Shown here piece after piece: positions 9,484 through 18,514 of a DNA stretch of 64,000 bases. Each line of letters starts with the position of its first letter. The stretch's first letter is position 1. The stretch is from Tepidaquicella sp964564635 (GTDB taxonomy: Bacteria; Bacteroidota; Ignavibacteria; Tepidaquicellales; Tepidaquicellaceae): assembly GCA_964564635.1 (NCBI GenBank), contig CAZMAR010000003.1:124001-188000 (forward strand), read 5' to 3'. The notes below the pieces were generated by a model that was not told the DNA's origin, did not search any database, and saw only the letters and a list, made by a program, of their open reading frames with translations. The position numbers were made by a program, and so were the translations under genes.

Positions 9484-10773
9484 TTAAAATTTTATTTCTA
9501 CATAAATTGTCTTTTTCAATTCTTCAATCCACTCTTCAATAGCTTTTTGCTCTTTAAAATATTCAGCATATCTTTTTATTCGTTCATAATCACCATCAAG
9601 AGTAAGCTTGTGAGAGGGCATCTTGCTGTATAATTTTATTATCTCATATCCATAATTATTGCTCTCTCCAATTCTAATAGGATCTGTTATCTCTCCAGGG
9701 GAAAGTTTATTTAGTTCAGATATTACATTACTATCAAGCCTATCAGCAGAAACAAAACCAAGATAACCACCTTTATTTTTAGTAGCGGTTTCCTGACTGT
9801 ATTTTTCAGCTGCTTCTTCGAATTTCATTTCACCTGAAACAATTTTCGCTTTGATATCCTTTAAGAAATTTATTGTTTGCAAATCGTTTGACTCCAATTT
9901 CGGATAAGAAATAAGTATATGAGAAGACTTCCTTTGTTCACCCCTTTTATCTGTTAATTTTATTATATGGTAACCAAACTCAGTTTCTACTATTTCAGAA
10001 ATTTCTCCGGGATTATTTAGTAAAAATAATGCCTCCTCAAATTCTTTTACAAATACCCCTCTTCTTGCATAACCTAAATCACCGCCATTTTTGGCAGTTT
10101 GTACATCATCAGAATGGCGTTTTGCAAGCTCTGCAAAATCAACTCCATTTTTTACACTATCAAGTATTAATTTTGCTTTTTCGTATGCAATTCTCTTTTC
10201 ATCATCAGTTACATTTCTTTTAACATATATATGCGCTATCTCATATTCATCTGCGGAGGGTGGCAAAGAATCTTTATATTCTTTATAAAATTCTTTAACT
10301 TCATTATCTGTAACTTTAATACCGGTTGGGAATTTTTTCCTTTTCATTTTTTCAGATAAAAGTTTTTCCCTCAGGTCGTCCCGAAGTAATAATTTTATCT
10401 TCCCTAATGACATTCCGTAAATTTCTTCTATCCTTTCTTCACTTCCAAACTGTTCGAGTAATGATTTCAATCGATAATCAAGTTCTTTATTAACCTCTTC
10501 TGGTGTTACAACAATGCTATCCTGTATTGCTTTAGCAATTATTATTTTTTCATTAACCATCTGTTGAAATATCTTGTATATAACAGCAGGATTTAATTGA
10601 TTCAGTTGGTTCTGTCTCATATATAACTGTACCTGATATTGCAAATCTGATTCAAGTATTATATCATTTCCAATAATTGCAATTATTCTGTCTCCTTCTT
10701 TTTGAGCATAGGAATTTGTAAAAACCAATATAAATAATACAACCGCATATAAAATAAACTTAATCCTCTTCAT
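9484..10773 (-). CDS. surA: SurA-like periplasmic peptidyl-prolyl cis-trans isomerase/chaperone
   Basis: The 429-residue product has a signal peptide (about 1-23, ending NSYAQ), a SurA N-terminal chaperone domain beginning with DRIIAIIGNDIILESDL, and two parvulin domains (about 180-275 and 280-380). The parvulin signature is clear in the first, with GGDLGYARRGVF and GYHIIKLTDKR, and slightly weaker in the second (GGYLGFVSADRL). Length and domain order match E. coli SurA (428 residues), which escorts outer-membrane proteins to BAM. Its start overlaps the end of the upstream paralogue by 14 bases, indicating translational coupling. It is the most canonical of the three tandem isomerases here. 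Confidence 0.9.
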   Translation of the reverse strand: MKRIKFILYAVVLFILVFTNSYAQKEGDRIIAIIGNDIILESDLQYQVQLYMRQNQLNQLNPAVIYKIFQQMVNEKIIIAKAIQDSIVVTPEEVNKELDYRLKSLLEQFGSEERIEEIYGMSLGKIKLLLRDDLREKLLSEKMKRKKFPTGIKVTDNEVKEFYKEYKDSLPPSADEYEIAHIYVKRNVTDDEKRIAYEKAKLILDSVKNGVDFAELAKRHSDDVQTAKNGGDLGYARRGVFVKEFEEALFLLNNPGEISEIVETEFGYHIIKLTDKRGEQRKSSHILISYPKLESNDLQTINFLKDIKAKIVSGEMKFEEAAEKYSQETATKNKGGYLGFVSADRLDSNVISELNKLSPGEITDPIRIGESNNYGYEIIKLYSKMPSHKLTLDGDYERIKRYAEYFKEQKAIEEWIEELKKTIYVEIKF

Positions 10774-12520
10774 TATATGTTTTTAAATTTTCTAAAACTT
10801 TGTTTAATTTATCCTCATACACCTTAACTTTATATTTTGATTTTAACTCTTCTATATATTGATTCTCTATCTCTTTGAATTTATAATTTATTAATAAATT
10901 ATTTATCTCAGGTTTCACTTCTTCTAATGGTTTATACTTTTCTTCACCATCTAATGTATATTTATATTTTTCTTTGTTATCTTCATAATATTTTTTAATA
11001 TCTTTTTCTGATACTTTAACTTTGGGCATAAGTTCCTGCTGATCTATTTTGTATACGATGAGACCATCTTCATAGGACCCAATCATATTCCTATAGTCTT
11101 CGTCAGATTCAATATTATCAGAAATTGCGGATAAATAAACGATATCATTGGTCGCTATTTCACTTATGATGTTCTTTAAATTTGTCTTTGTTGGCATATA
11201 GTAACTATAATCACGATTTTGTTTTATATTCTCTATCAAATTACCTATAGTTATTTGACCACCATCATAATTTGCAAGTTCAATTTTTAATTCTTTTGTG
11301 CTAAAAATAGAATCCAGTTTATGTCTGCTAAAAGCTAACGCAGTATCAAACTTCGTTACAAGAAAATTAATATTATCATCATTAATTCTAAAATGGTATT
11401 TATTTTTTATATTATTATAAAAATTCGATAATAAGTTTTTATAAAGGTAGCCTCTTTTTATTTCATTTTTTAATTCTTCCTTCTCCGCTTCTGAATCATC
11501 TAAAGGTTTTATCTCATATACTTTTAAAATATGCCAGCCACCTTCAGTTTTAACAGGTCTGGATATTTCCCCGGGCTTCAAATTAAATATAATACTATCA
11601 AGAGCAGGTATTAACTGACCGCGGGAAAGAAAACCAAACTCTCCGCCCCTGCTTGCAGTTGCAACATCGTCTGAAAATTCTTTTGCTAACTTAGAAAAAT
11701 CCTCGCCATTGTTTAACTTTTCAAGAATACTCTGTACATAGTTTAATGTTTTAATTGAATCTTTTATTTCACCAGTAGAATCCACAACATTCTTTATAAA
11801 TATATGTGCAGCTCTTACCGCTTCAACTCTGACTCTCTTATCTGTCAGCTTAATTATATGCAATCCAAAAATCGTTCTTACAGGAGTTCTGGTAATCTCC
11901 CCAACTTCCATAGCATAGGCAGCATCTTCAAATTCAGGCACCAATCTACCAGCAGTAAAATAATAAACATCACCTTTATTCATATATACACTGGGGTCAT
12001 CAGACATTTCAAGAGCAACCTGTTCAAAACTTTCACCATTGTTTAGCCTGTCCATTATTTTGTAAAATTTTTCATAAGCTCTGACTGAATCTTCTTGTGA
12101 TGAATTCTGAGAAAGATTTATTAAAATATGAGAAGCGCGGAGTTCATATTTTCTTCTTTCAAAAATTTTTTGTAAATAAGGATTTAAAATCTTTTTATCA
12201 ATATAATAAGATAAAATTATTGACTTCTTAAATGTATTAAGTTCTTCCTGCACATCAGGAGAATATAATAATCCACGAGCTCTGCCATCTCTAATTTTCA
12301 AATTGAATTTAATTAGTAAATGCAAATATTCCTTTAAATCCTGTAAAGTAATATCTTCAAGAGGTTTTTCTTCTGCCAGAGATTTAATAAATTGTTTCTG
12401 AAAATCATCAAGATAAATTTTTTCAGAATCTATTTCCGCAAGTATTTCTTTTTCCTGTGCCGGGACTTTCAAAGTAAAAATAAGAATTACTGCTATTAAT
12501 ATAAGCTTTAAAGATTTCAT
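10760..12520 (-). CDS. SurA/PpiC-type peptidyl-prolyl isomerase, second tandem paralogue
   Basis: This 586-residue exported protein has a signal peptide (about 1-21, cleavage near VPAQ), a short SurA-like N-terminal domain (AEIDSEKIYLDDFQKQF), two consecutive parvulin domains (about 128-230 and 235-340), and a C-terminal helical extension of about 240 residues ending in a charged segment. Parvulin landmarks are RASHILINL, FGLHIIKLTDKR, AAHIFIKN, GGEFGFLSRGQL and GGWHILKVYE. The long C-terminal region is absent in E. coli SurA and shared with the neighbour at 12620-14371, so these two look like a duplicated longer subfamily. It is in one operon with surA, overlapping it by 14 bases. The role is probably folding of outer-membrane or T9SS-exported proteins. 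Confidence 0.87.
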   Translation of the reverse strand: MKSLKLILIAVILIFTLKVPAQEKEILAEIDSEKIYLDDFQKQFIKSLAEEKPLEDITLQDLKEYLHLLIKFNLKIRDGRARGLLYSPDVQEELNTFKKSIILSYYIDKKILNPYLQKIFERRKYELRASHILINLSQNSSQEDSVRAYEKFYKIMDRLNNGESFEQVALEMSDDPSVYMNKGDVYYFTAGRLVPEFEDAAYAMEVGEITRTPVRTIFGLHIIKLTDKRVRVEAVRAAHIFIKNVVDSTGEIKDSIKTLNYVQSILEKLNNGEDFSKLAKEFSDDVATASRGGEFGFLSRGQLIPALDSIIFNLKPGEISRPVKTEGGWHILKVYEIKPLDDSEAEKEELKNEIKRGYLYKNLLSNFYNNIKNKYHFRINDDNINFLVTKFDTALAFSRHKLDSIFSTKELKIELANYDGGQITIGNLIENIKQNRDYSYYMPTKTNLKNIISEIATNDIVYLSAISDNIESDEDYRNMIGSYEDGLIVYKIDQQELMPKVKVSEKDIKKYYEDNKEKYKYTLDGEEKYKPLEEVKPEINNLLINYKFKEIENQYIEELKSKYKVKVYEDKLNKVLENLKTYNEED

Positions 12521-12619
12521 AAGAATTTAAGTGTTGTATATTATAAAAGTATTTCTTTTTATTATATAAGCTATTAACTGAATCTTCCTTTCTATGTGAA
12601 AATATATCTCATTAAATAT

Positions 12620-14371
12620 CTAAATCTTCGTAAACGCTTTCTCTAAAACTGATTCTTTAATCTCTACAGGATATTTCGCACGAAGTGCCTGTATATATTC
12701 TTTATCTCTTTCTTTCAATTTTATTTGCTGGAGTTCATTTGCTATTTCACCTCTTACCTCTTCAAAACTTTTATATCTGACAGTATCATTTTTCATCATA
12801 GTATATTTATCAAGATTCGCATCATAATATTTTTTCAGGTCATCCTCAGAAACAATCACTTTACTGTTGATTTCTTCCTGCTCTATTTTGTGCTTTAATA
12901 AACCACTAATATATTCATTGAGCCTTTCTTTATATTCCTCTGACTTATCTAAGTTCTCTTTGAATGCAACAGCATTAAGGAAAACCTGCCTCGGCGCTTC
13001 ATCCATCAATTCAACAAGAGCATTCCATAAGGCTGCTCTCCCACTAAATGTAGCAGAAATTTTAAGATATTGAATCAAATCACTAACTTTGAATTCTCCA
13101 AGTGAAAAAGTAGCGAGCACTTTGTTTTTATCTTCATTTGTGAAAATGCTGTCTATATTTTGAGAGCCAATGGTTTTTGTTGAATCAAATTTTGTATAAA
13201 GAAATGCAATTGCATCGTCAGCCATTTTATAATCATATTCTTCTCTCTTCTTTTGAATAAATTTCTTTAATGCTTTCATATAAGAATCTGTTTTCACATA
13301 TTCGGACTTGAGCTGTTCTTTCATTCTTTCGAAGGAAGGTAATTCTTTCATTTCTGTGAGCTTTATTATATGCCAGCCGTAATTTGTCCTTATTAAATCT
13401 GAAAATTCACCAACTTTTAATTCTGAAATTGCACTGTCAATTGCTGGTGGCAACATTCTTCTCTGAATGTAACCTATATCACCACCTTTATTTGCAGACA
13501 TTACATCCATAGAAGTTTCTTTTGCAACAGTTGCAAAATCTTCTCCATTCTTTAATCTATTGAGTGCATCCATCGCTTTTGCTAATACCTCTAAAGAATC
13601 AGTGGCATTTCCAACACTATCCCTTTTTTCCTGAAAGAATATATGAGATAATCTGATAGATTCATAATTTTTTCTTTTATCCAATACCTTAATAATATGT
13701 AAACCGAACATAGTCCTTACCGGCTTCTTTGAATAATTTCCAACACCGAGGTTATATACTTCATCTTCAAACTCTGATACAACCATACCTGCTGTAATAT
13801 ATCCAAGCTCGCCTTTGTTCGCAGATACTGATGGATCTTCCGACATTTGTAATGCAACAGTCTCAAAATCTTCCTTATTCTTAAGTTTCATTATTACTGT
13901 ATCAGCTTTGGAATATGCTCTAATGGAATCCTCAGGAGTAATACCTGTCTCTCTTAAGTTTATTAATATATGTGCAACTTTATATTCATATTTTTTTCTG
14001 TCGTAAAGTTTTTCAATACCCGGAATAGTTACCTCCGATTCAATTAAAAATGTAAATATATTTTTCTTATATTCATTAATATCATTAACTATATCCGGTA
14101 AAGTATCATATCCCCTATCCTTAGCATCCTTAACTTTAAGCCTGAAATCTATATATTTATCAAGTAATTCTCTTTTCTCTTCAATACTTTTATTTTTTAG
14201 GGAATCAGGATTTGGTGTGTTTTTAAGATACATCTCTTCAAATTCATACAGGTATATTTTTTCATCACCTATAGTTGCTATCACCGATTTATCTCTTTTA
14301 GAACATCCAGTCATAATGACTAAAAATGAAAAGAAAATTACTCCCAGAGCTATAAAAATATATTTCTTCAT
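12620..14371 (-). CDS. lipoprotein peptidyl-prolyl isomerase, third tandem SurA/PpiC paralogue
   Basis: The 583-residue product has a lipoprotein signal (MKKYIFIALG...VIMTGC) with the lipid-attachment cysteine at residue 23, then a SurA-like N-terminal segment (VIATIGDEKIYLYEFEEMYL), two parvulin domains (about 130-235 and 240-345; KVAHILINLRE, GELGYITAGMV, LSHIFFQEK, GGDIGYIQRRML, YGWHIIKLTEM) and a long helical C-terminal region like its neighbour at 10760-12520. Unlike the other two it should be membrane-anchored, either in the outer membrane facing the periplasm or in the inner membrane (serine follows the cysteine). It is first of the minus-strand run, with 99 bases before the next gene. 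A 225-base AT-rich gap separates it from the divergent gene at 14597. Confidence 0.87.
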   Translation of the reverse strand: MKKYIFIALGVIFFSFLVIMTGCSKRDKSVIATIGDEKIYLYEFEEMYLKNTPNPDSLKNKSIEEKRELLDKYIDFRLKVKDAKDRGYDTLPDIVNDINEYKKNIFTFLIESEVTIPGIEKLYDRKKYEYKVAHILINLRETGITPEDSIRAYSKADTVIMKLKNKEDFETVALQMSEDPSVSANKGELGYITAGMVVSEFEDEVYNLGVGNYSKKPVRTMFGLHIIKVLDKRKNYESIRLSHIFFQEKRDSVGNATDSLEVLAKAMDALNRLKNGEDFATVAKETSMDVMSANKGGDIGYIQRRMLPPAIDSAISELKVGEFSDLIRTNYGWHIIKLTEMKELPSFERMKEQLKSEYVKTDSYMKALKKFIQKKREEYDYKMADDAIAFLYTKFDSTKTIGSQNIDSIFTNEDKNKVLATFSLGEFKVSDLIQYLKISATFSGRAALWNALVELMDEAPRQVFLNAVAFKENLDKSEEYKERLNEYISGLLKHKIEQEEINSKVIVSEDDLKKYYDANLDKYTMMKNDTVRYKSFEEVRGEIANELQQIKLKERDKEYIQALRAKYPVEIKESVLEKAFTKI

Positions 14372-14596
14372 ATTTTAAAATAAATTATTAAAAAAACAAT
14401 TTTAACAAAATCTTATTTTAATAACAAGTCAATGTATTTATAAAACTGAATTACTAAATCAAGAAAAATTAACTCGATTTCAGTTTTTTAATGAAAAAGT
14501 ATTATTATGCAAAAATCTATTAAATTAGTTTATTATTTACTGAATATGAAAAATAAAAAAAAATTAATAATTTTCTTAAAATAAAAAATTGTTACT

Positions 14597-16024
14597 ATGA
14601 ATGAATTACTACCCATTACAGTATCTTATGGCAATGGTATAGGACCAGAAATAATGGACGCTGTGTTAAGGGTCCTTGAGTCTGCCAATGCAAAAATTAA
14701 ACCCGAAATTATAGACATTACAAAAGATATAAATATCGATGGAAAAAATATTATATTTTCTGATTCTTTTTGGGAATCCATAAATAGAACACACATTTTT
14801 TTATCTGCTCCAATAAATTACTCAACGGATTTATATAATACTAACATTGAAGATATTTTAGAAGAAAAACTCGGAGTTAATAAATACATTTTTCCATATT
14901 ATCCTTTTCTTTCAGATTTAGAAATTAAAAATCAAAATAGAGATATATTATGTGTAATATATAACAATAGAGAATCATACCCTGGAATAGAATATAGACA
15001 AACACAAAACGTTATTTACAAAATAAATTCTATTTACCAGGGTGATATCAGAAATATAATTTATGATGTAATTGAATTAGCAATTATAAATCAAAGAAAA
15101 AAGATCTCATTTCTCATTTACCCTACAACTTATAACCTTTTAGATGAAACATTCATAAATAATTTTACTCAAATTTCTCAAGAATATCCCAGTATAAAAA
15201 CTGAATATATTACTTTTGATAAATTAATTGAAAATCTGAATACCTCTGATAATACTTTAGATGTTTTTCTAATTCTAAATCCTCCTGGAAAATTATTAAT
15301 AGAATTAATAAAAATAAAAGGTTTCCTGGGTATTGCAGGTTTCGGTAAACAATATTCTATTTTTAAATCTATTCAAAATGCATCTTCAGAAATTGCAGGG
15401 AAAAACCAGGCAAACCCAACAGGATTGCTTATTGCTGCAGTGATGATGCTTAACTATATAAATCAATCTGATGTTGCAAATAAAATTCAGTCAGCATTAT
15501 TAAAGACAATATCAGATGGGATTCATACAAAAGATATTTTCAGTGATGGAATAACCAAAGAATTAGTAGGTACTCAAGAATTTGCAAATGCAATTATCAA
15601 CAACTTAAATCAACCTTTTTTAGAAAATATACTTCCTCATCCAGTTACTTTCAATCAACAAAAACCGGAAGTAAGTAAAACATCAGCTAAAGATAATCAG
15701 GAGTTAGTAGGCTTAGATTTATATATAGATTGGAATAAAGGTTCAGCATCAGATTTAGGAGATATGTTAAAGAGGATTGCAACAGACAACTTAAGGCTCG
15801 AATTCATAGCAAATAGGGGAAAAATCGTATATCCTTCTGAAAATTATGAAACTATATTTACAGATCATTGGTTATGCAGATATGTAAGAAAAGATATTGT
15901 TGATGTGATAAAACACACTGAGATAATTGAATTATTGAACAAAATTTATGACACAGGTTTTGATTTTACTAAAGTTGAATTACTGTATAATTTCAACGGA
16001 AAACCTGGATATTTTACAATTTAA
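14597..16024 (+). CDS. isocitrate dehydrogenase homologue lacking catalytic residues (putative pseudoenzyme)
   Basis: The 475-residue chain aligns end to end with the Rickettsia/Thermus-type NADP isocitrate dehydrogenases, including the C-terminal extra domain. Retained parts: GNGIGPEI (12-19), GIEYRQTQN (130-138), AGKNQANPTG (267-276), VMMLNYI, and the closing TDHWLCRY...KVELLYNF. Positions that bind substrate and metal or do catalysis in the family are changed. The Arg-containing loop before GIEYRQT reads IYNNRESYP, the K-x-N-I-M-K loop reads IYPTTYNLLDE (174-184), the YGDIISD metal aspartates read PGKLLIE (230-236), and HGSAPDIAG reads QNASSEIAG (260-268). The frame is uninterrupted, so this is not simple decay. 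It probably keeps the fold but not the reaction; a regulatory or binding role is inferred. A canonical icd is expected elsewhere in the genome. Confidence 0.8.
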   Translation: MNELLPITVSYGNGIGPEIMDAVLRVLESANAKIKPEIIDITKDINIDGKNIIFSDSFWESINRTHIFLSAPINYSTDLYNTNIEDILEEKLGVNKYIFPYYPFLSDLEIKNQNRDILCVIYNNRESYPGIEYRQTQNVIYKINSIYQGDIRNIIYDVIELAIINQRKKISFLIYPTTYNLLDETFINNFTQISQEYPSIKTEYITFDKLIENLNTSDNTLDVFLILNPPGKLLIELIKIKGFLGIAGFGKQYSIFKSIQNASSEIAGKNQANPTGLLIAAVMMLNYINQSDVANKIQSALLKTISDGIHTKDIFSDGITKELVGTQEFANAIINNLNQPFLENILPHPVTFNQQKPEVSKTSAKDNQELVGLDLYIDWNKGSASDLGDMLKRIATDNLRLEFIANRGKIVYPSENYETIFTDHWLCRYVRKDIVDVIKHTEIIELLNKIYDTGFDFTKVELLYNFNGKPGYFTI

Positions 16025-16036
16025 ATTATTTTATTT

Positions 16037-16315
16037 ATGGATATAGATGAAATTAAAAAAAACTTAGAAACTTTAACCGGATGGCGACTTGAGAATAACC
16101 ATTTAGTTAAATCTTTTAGAACGAAAAACTTTGCACACACACTTGCATTATCTACTGCTATCGGTGCTTTATGTCAACAGTTTGATCACCATCCAGACTA
16201 TATGATATTAAAATATTCCGAACTTGAAGTTTCATTTTCCACCCATTCAACAAATAGCATAACACAAAAAGATATTAATATAGCAAGAGAAATAGAAGCA
16301 TTAGGAATTGCTTAA
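16037..16315 (+). CDS. phhB: 4a-hydroxytetrahydrobiopterin dehydratase (pterin-4a-carbinolamine dehydratase)
   Basis: This 92-residue cytoplasmic protein has the complete family signature: FDHHPDY, then a Tyr six residues on, a His in SFSTHST, and a later Asp (QKD). These residues form the dehydratase active site that recycles pterin cofactor. The N-terminal GWRLENNHLVKSFRTKNF is also typical. No phenylalanine hydroxylase is visible nearby, so its role here may be the broader pterin or molybdopterin function proposed for COG2154 proteins. It starts 12 bases after the isocitrate-dehydrogenase-like gene and overlaps the start of the next gene by 8 bases. Confidence 0.93.
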   Translation: MDIDEIKKNLETLTGWRLENNHLVKSFRTKNFAHTLALSTAIGALCQQFDHHPDYMILKYSELEVSFSTHSTNSITQKDINIAREIEALGIA

Positions 16316-17426
16316 AGAAATAATAAAATATTTTTTCACGGTTGGTGCATTAACTTTTGGTGGACCACTTGCAATTATTAATACGATTCGGGAAGATGTT
16401 GTAGAAAAAAAGAAATGGATTGATTCAAAAGAATTTGAAAATATTATTGGGTATTCTCAAATTGCACCGGGGGCTTATGCATATCAGGTTGCTATGTATG
16501 TCGGTTATAACCTTGCGAAAATTCCGGGGGCTTTACTTGCGGGTTTCTTTTTAGTTTTACCGTCTTTTTTACTAATGCTGATATTTTCGATTTTTTACTT
16601 AAATTATAGAAATATTGATTATTTTCAATTTGCTATTTATGGAATCGCACCAGTAATTACAGCAATTATTATTCATTCAGGTATAAATCTAATGTTTTCT
16701 TTATTAAAAAAAGATTATTTCTTATATTTTATTTTTTTTACATCAATTTTCCTGACAATTTTTCTTAAAGTTCAAATTATATACATTATAATTGCTTCTG
16801 CATTTATAGCTTTAATTTATTATTCTCTTTTAAGCAAAAATAAAATACTCTCTTTTATACCAATATTACTGGTGTTATTGCTCTTAGTAAAAGATTTTGC
16901 AAAGGCATCCTTAATAAAACTTGCCTTGCTATTTATTAAAGTTGGTACACTAACATATGGAAGTGGATTTGTTATTGTCGGAGTTCTTAGACAGGAAGTG
17001 GTAGATAATTTACAATGGTTAACAGCAAAAGAATTTCTTGATGGTCTTGTATTTGGTCAAATTACACCAGGACCTGTTGTCATTACTTCTACATTTATAG
17101 GATATATCACAAATGGTTTTCCGGGAGCAGTTATTGCTACTTTTTGTATTTTCTTACCTACAACAATATTTGTACTTGCAATTGCAAAATATGTTTATAA
17201 AATAAGGAATAATTTTTATGTTAGGGCTATTATTAAAGGTGCAAACGCAGGTGCATTAGGGGCAATAATATCAACTGCATATTTTATTGGGCTGGATTCA
17301 ATACATGATTATTATACAATAGGGTTTTTGATATCTTCTTTTCTGTTAATGAGCTTAACAAAAATAAAACCTGTTTTTTTTATTATTGCTTTCGGTTTAC
17401 TTGGTATTTTAGTAAAGGTTATATAA
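16308..17426 (+). CDS. chrA: chromate transporter (CHR) family membrane protein
   Basis: The 372-residue integral membrane protein consists of two homologous CHR halves. The first carries FGGPLAIINTIREDVV with GYSQIAPGAYAYQVA; the second has TYGSGFVIVGVLRQEVV with FGQITPGPVVITSTFIG. About ten hydrophobic segments are visible. Two-domain CHR proteins of this size export chromate in characterised cases; here sulfate or another oxyanion is possible. The start is a TTG at 16308, inside the end of phhB, which places the first helix correctly (LKEIIKYFFTVGALTFGG) and implies coupled translation. The gene symbol reflects family, not demonstrated substrate. Confidence 0.9.
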   Translation: MLKEIIKYFFTVGALTFGGPLAIINTIREDVVEKKKWIDSKEFENIIGYSQIAPGAYAYQVAMYVGYNLAKIPGALLAGFFLVLPSFLLMLIFSIFYLNYRNIDYFQFAIYGIAPVITAIIIHSGINLMFSLLKKDYFLYFIFFTSIFLTIFLKVQIIYIIIASAFIALIYYSLLSKNKILSFIPILLVLLLLVKDFAKASLIKLALLFIKVGTLTYGSGFVIVGVLRQEVVDNLQWLTAKEFLDGLVFGQITPGPVVITSTFIGYITNGFPGAVIATFCIFLPTTIFVLAIAKYVYKIRNNFYVRAIIKGANAGALGAIISTAYFIGLDSIHDYYTIGFLISSFLLMSLTKIKPVFFIIAFGLLGILVKVI

Positions 17427-17474
17427 TGACAATACTTTCAGGAACCAGAATAAAAAACAAAAGTATAAAATAAT

Positions 17475-18263
17475 ATGAAAGGCGTTAATTCATCACTATT
17501 ATTAATTTTAATATCAATAATAACTTTAAATACTAAATCCTTTTCACAGTTTAAAAATTATCCTTCTTTCTACATTGGAATTGGAACAGGCATACAATCA
17601 TATATTGGTGGTGATTTTGGAAGGGCGTACTCTTTAAGGGTTTATAGTAAATATGATTACTACGATGATTATTATTACAATAATCATCGTTACTATGATG
17701 ATGAGCGTGATTTAATAAGTCCAATTGGCTTTGATATAAATGCTGGAATGAATATAAACGATTATATATCTGTAGAGCTTGAAACTTCTTTCATATGGCA
17801 TTTTTTCGGATATCCCGATAGGCAATATGAAACAGGAACCAGTGGAGACTGGGATTATATTGACAAATATGATGATTCGTTTTTATTTGCAAACCCTTAC
17901 ATAATTAGTTTAAAAGTATATCCTGGGAGTAAACATACAGGGCTTTATTTCTCTGGTGGTTTTGGTTGGTTATATGTAAAAGAATCTATGAATAGAGTTA
18001 GAGAATACTATGATTATTATTCCGGTTATTATAATTACAGTTATACATATCTAATAAAATCTTATAAAGATTCCAAATGGTGTCCAGGCTTTAAAATCGC
18101 AGCCGGCATTACATTTCCAGCATTTGAATATTTATCAGGAGAATTAGAATTAAGATATACAAATTTCTATCCTGAAAAAAATCTTTCAAGTCCTTTATTA
18201 ATTAATCGGGTACCAAACATAGGAAATATTGCTTTAATTTCAAAATTTTATCTTTCATTCTAA
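17475..18263 (+). CDS. outer-membrane beta-barrel protein, uncharacterised
   Basis: The 262-residue product has a signal peptide (about 1-25, ending KSFSQ) and then alternating amphipathic strands with aromatic ends, closing in IALISKFYLSF, as expected for a small OmpA/OmpW-like barrel. Early GIGTGIQSYIGGDFG is a typical first hairpin. Residues of about 60-77 form a Tyr/Asp-rich loop (YDYYDDYYYNN and following), encoded partly by a perfect inverted repeat at 17662-17690. No known family motif beyond the barrel is recognised. It sits 48 bases after the transporter and has no obvious terminator between; co-transcription is possible. Confidence 0.75.
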   Translation: MKGVNSSLLLILISIITLNTKSFSQFKNYPSFYIGIGTGIQSYIGGDFGRAYSLRVYSKYDYYDDYYYNNHRYYDDERDLISPIGFDINAGMNINDYISVELETSFIWHFFGYPDRQYETGTSGDWDYIDKYDDSFLFANPYIISLKVYPGSKHTGLYFSGGFGWLYVKESMNRVREYYDYYSGYYNYSYTYLIKSYKDSKWCPGFKIAAGITFPAFEYLSGELELRYTNFYPEKNLSSPLLINRVPNIGNIALISKFYLSF

Positions 18264-18514
18264 TAATTTTTTTAACAATCCAAATTTATTTTTTTTAAAA
18301 ATTTCAACTTAAGAGAAAGAAAGAGATAATAAATTCTCAAGGACGAAACTTATATTAAATAAATTAAACGCCACTAACCTCTCACTATTTTATTTAGAAT
18401 CAATGAATTTCATTAAGGATTATAAATATTTAAAGAATAAACTTTCTTTCAAATTACCGTTCTATATTCATTTAATATTGATATTAAAATAACGATATTT
18501 GAAAAATTTATTTT

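Noticed and set aside
14442..14489. Hairpin AAAACTGAA / TTCAGTTTT followed by T-run upstream of the IDH-like gene, possible attenuator
   Set aside because: The loop is 28 bases, the stem is A/T-rich, and no upstream plus-strand gene or leader peptide supports it.
16037..17426. phhB-chrA taken as part of a phenylalanine hydroxylase operon
   Set aside because: No phhA-like gene is in the window and chrA is unrelated to that pathway.
18264..18514. Possible cobalamin riboswitch before the B12-dependent mutase genes
   Set aside because: No B12-box-like element or GC-rich multi-stem core was found in this AT-rich leader.
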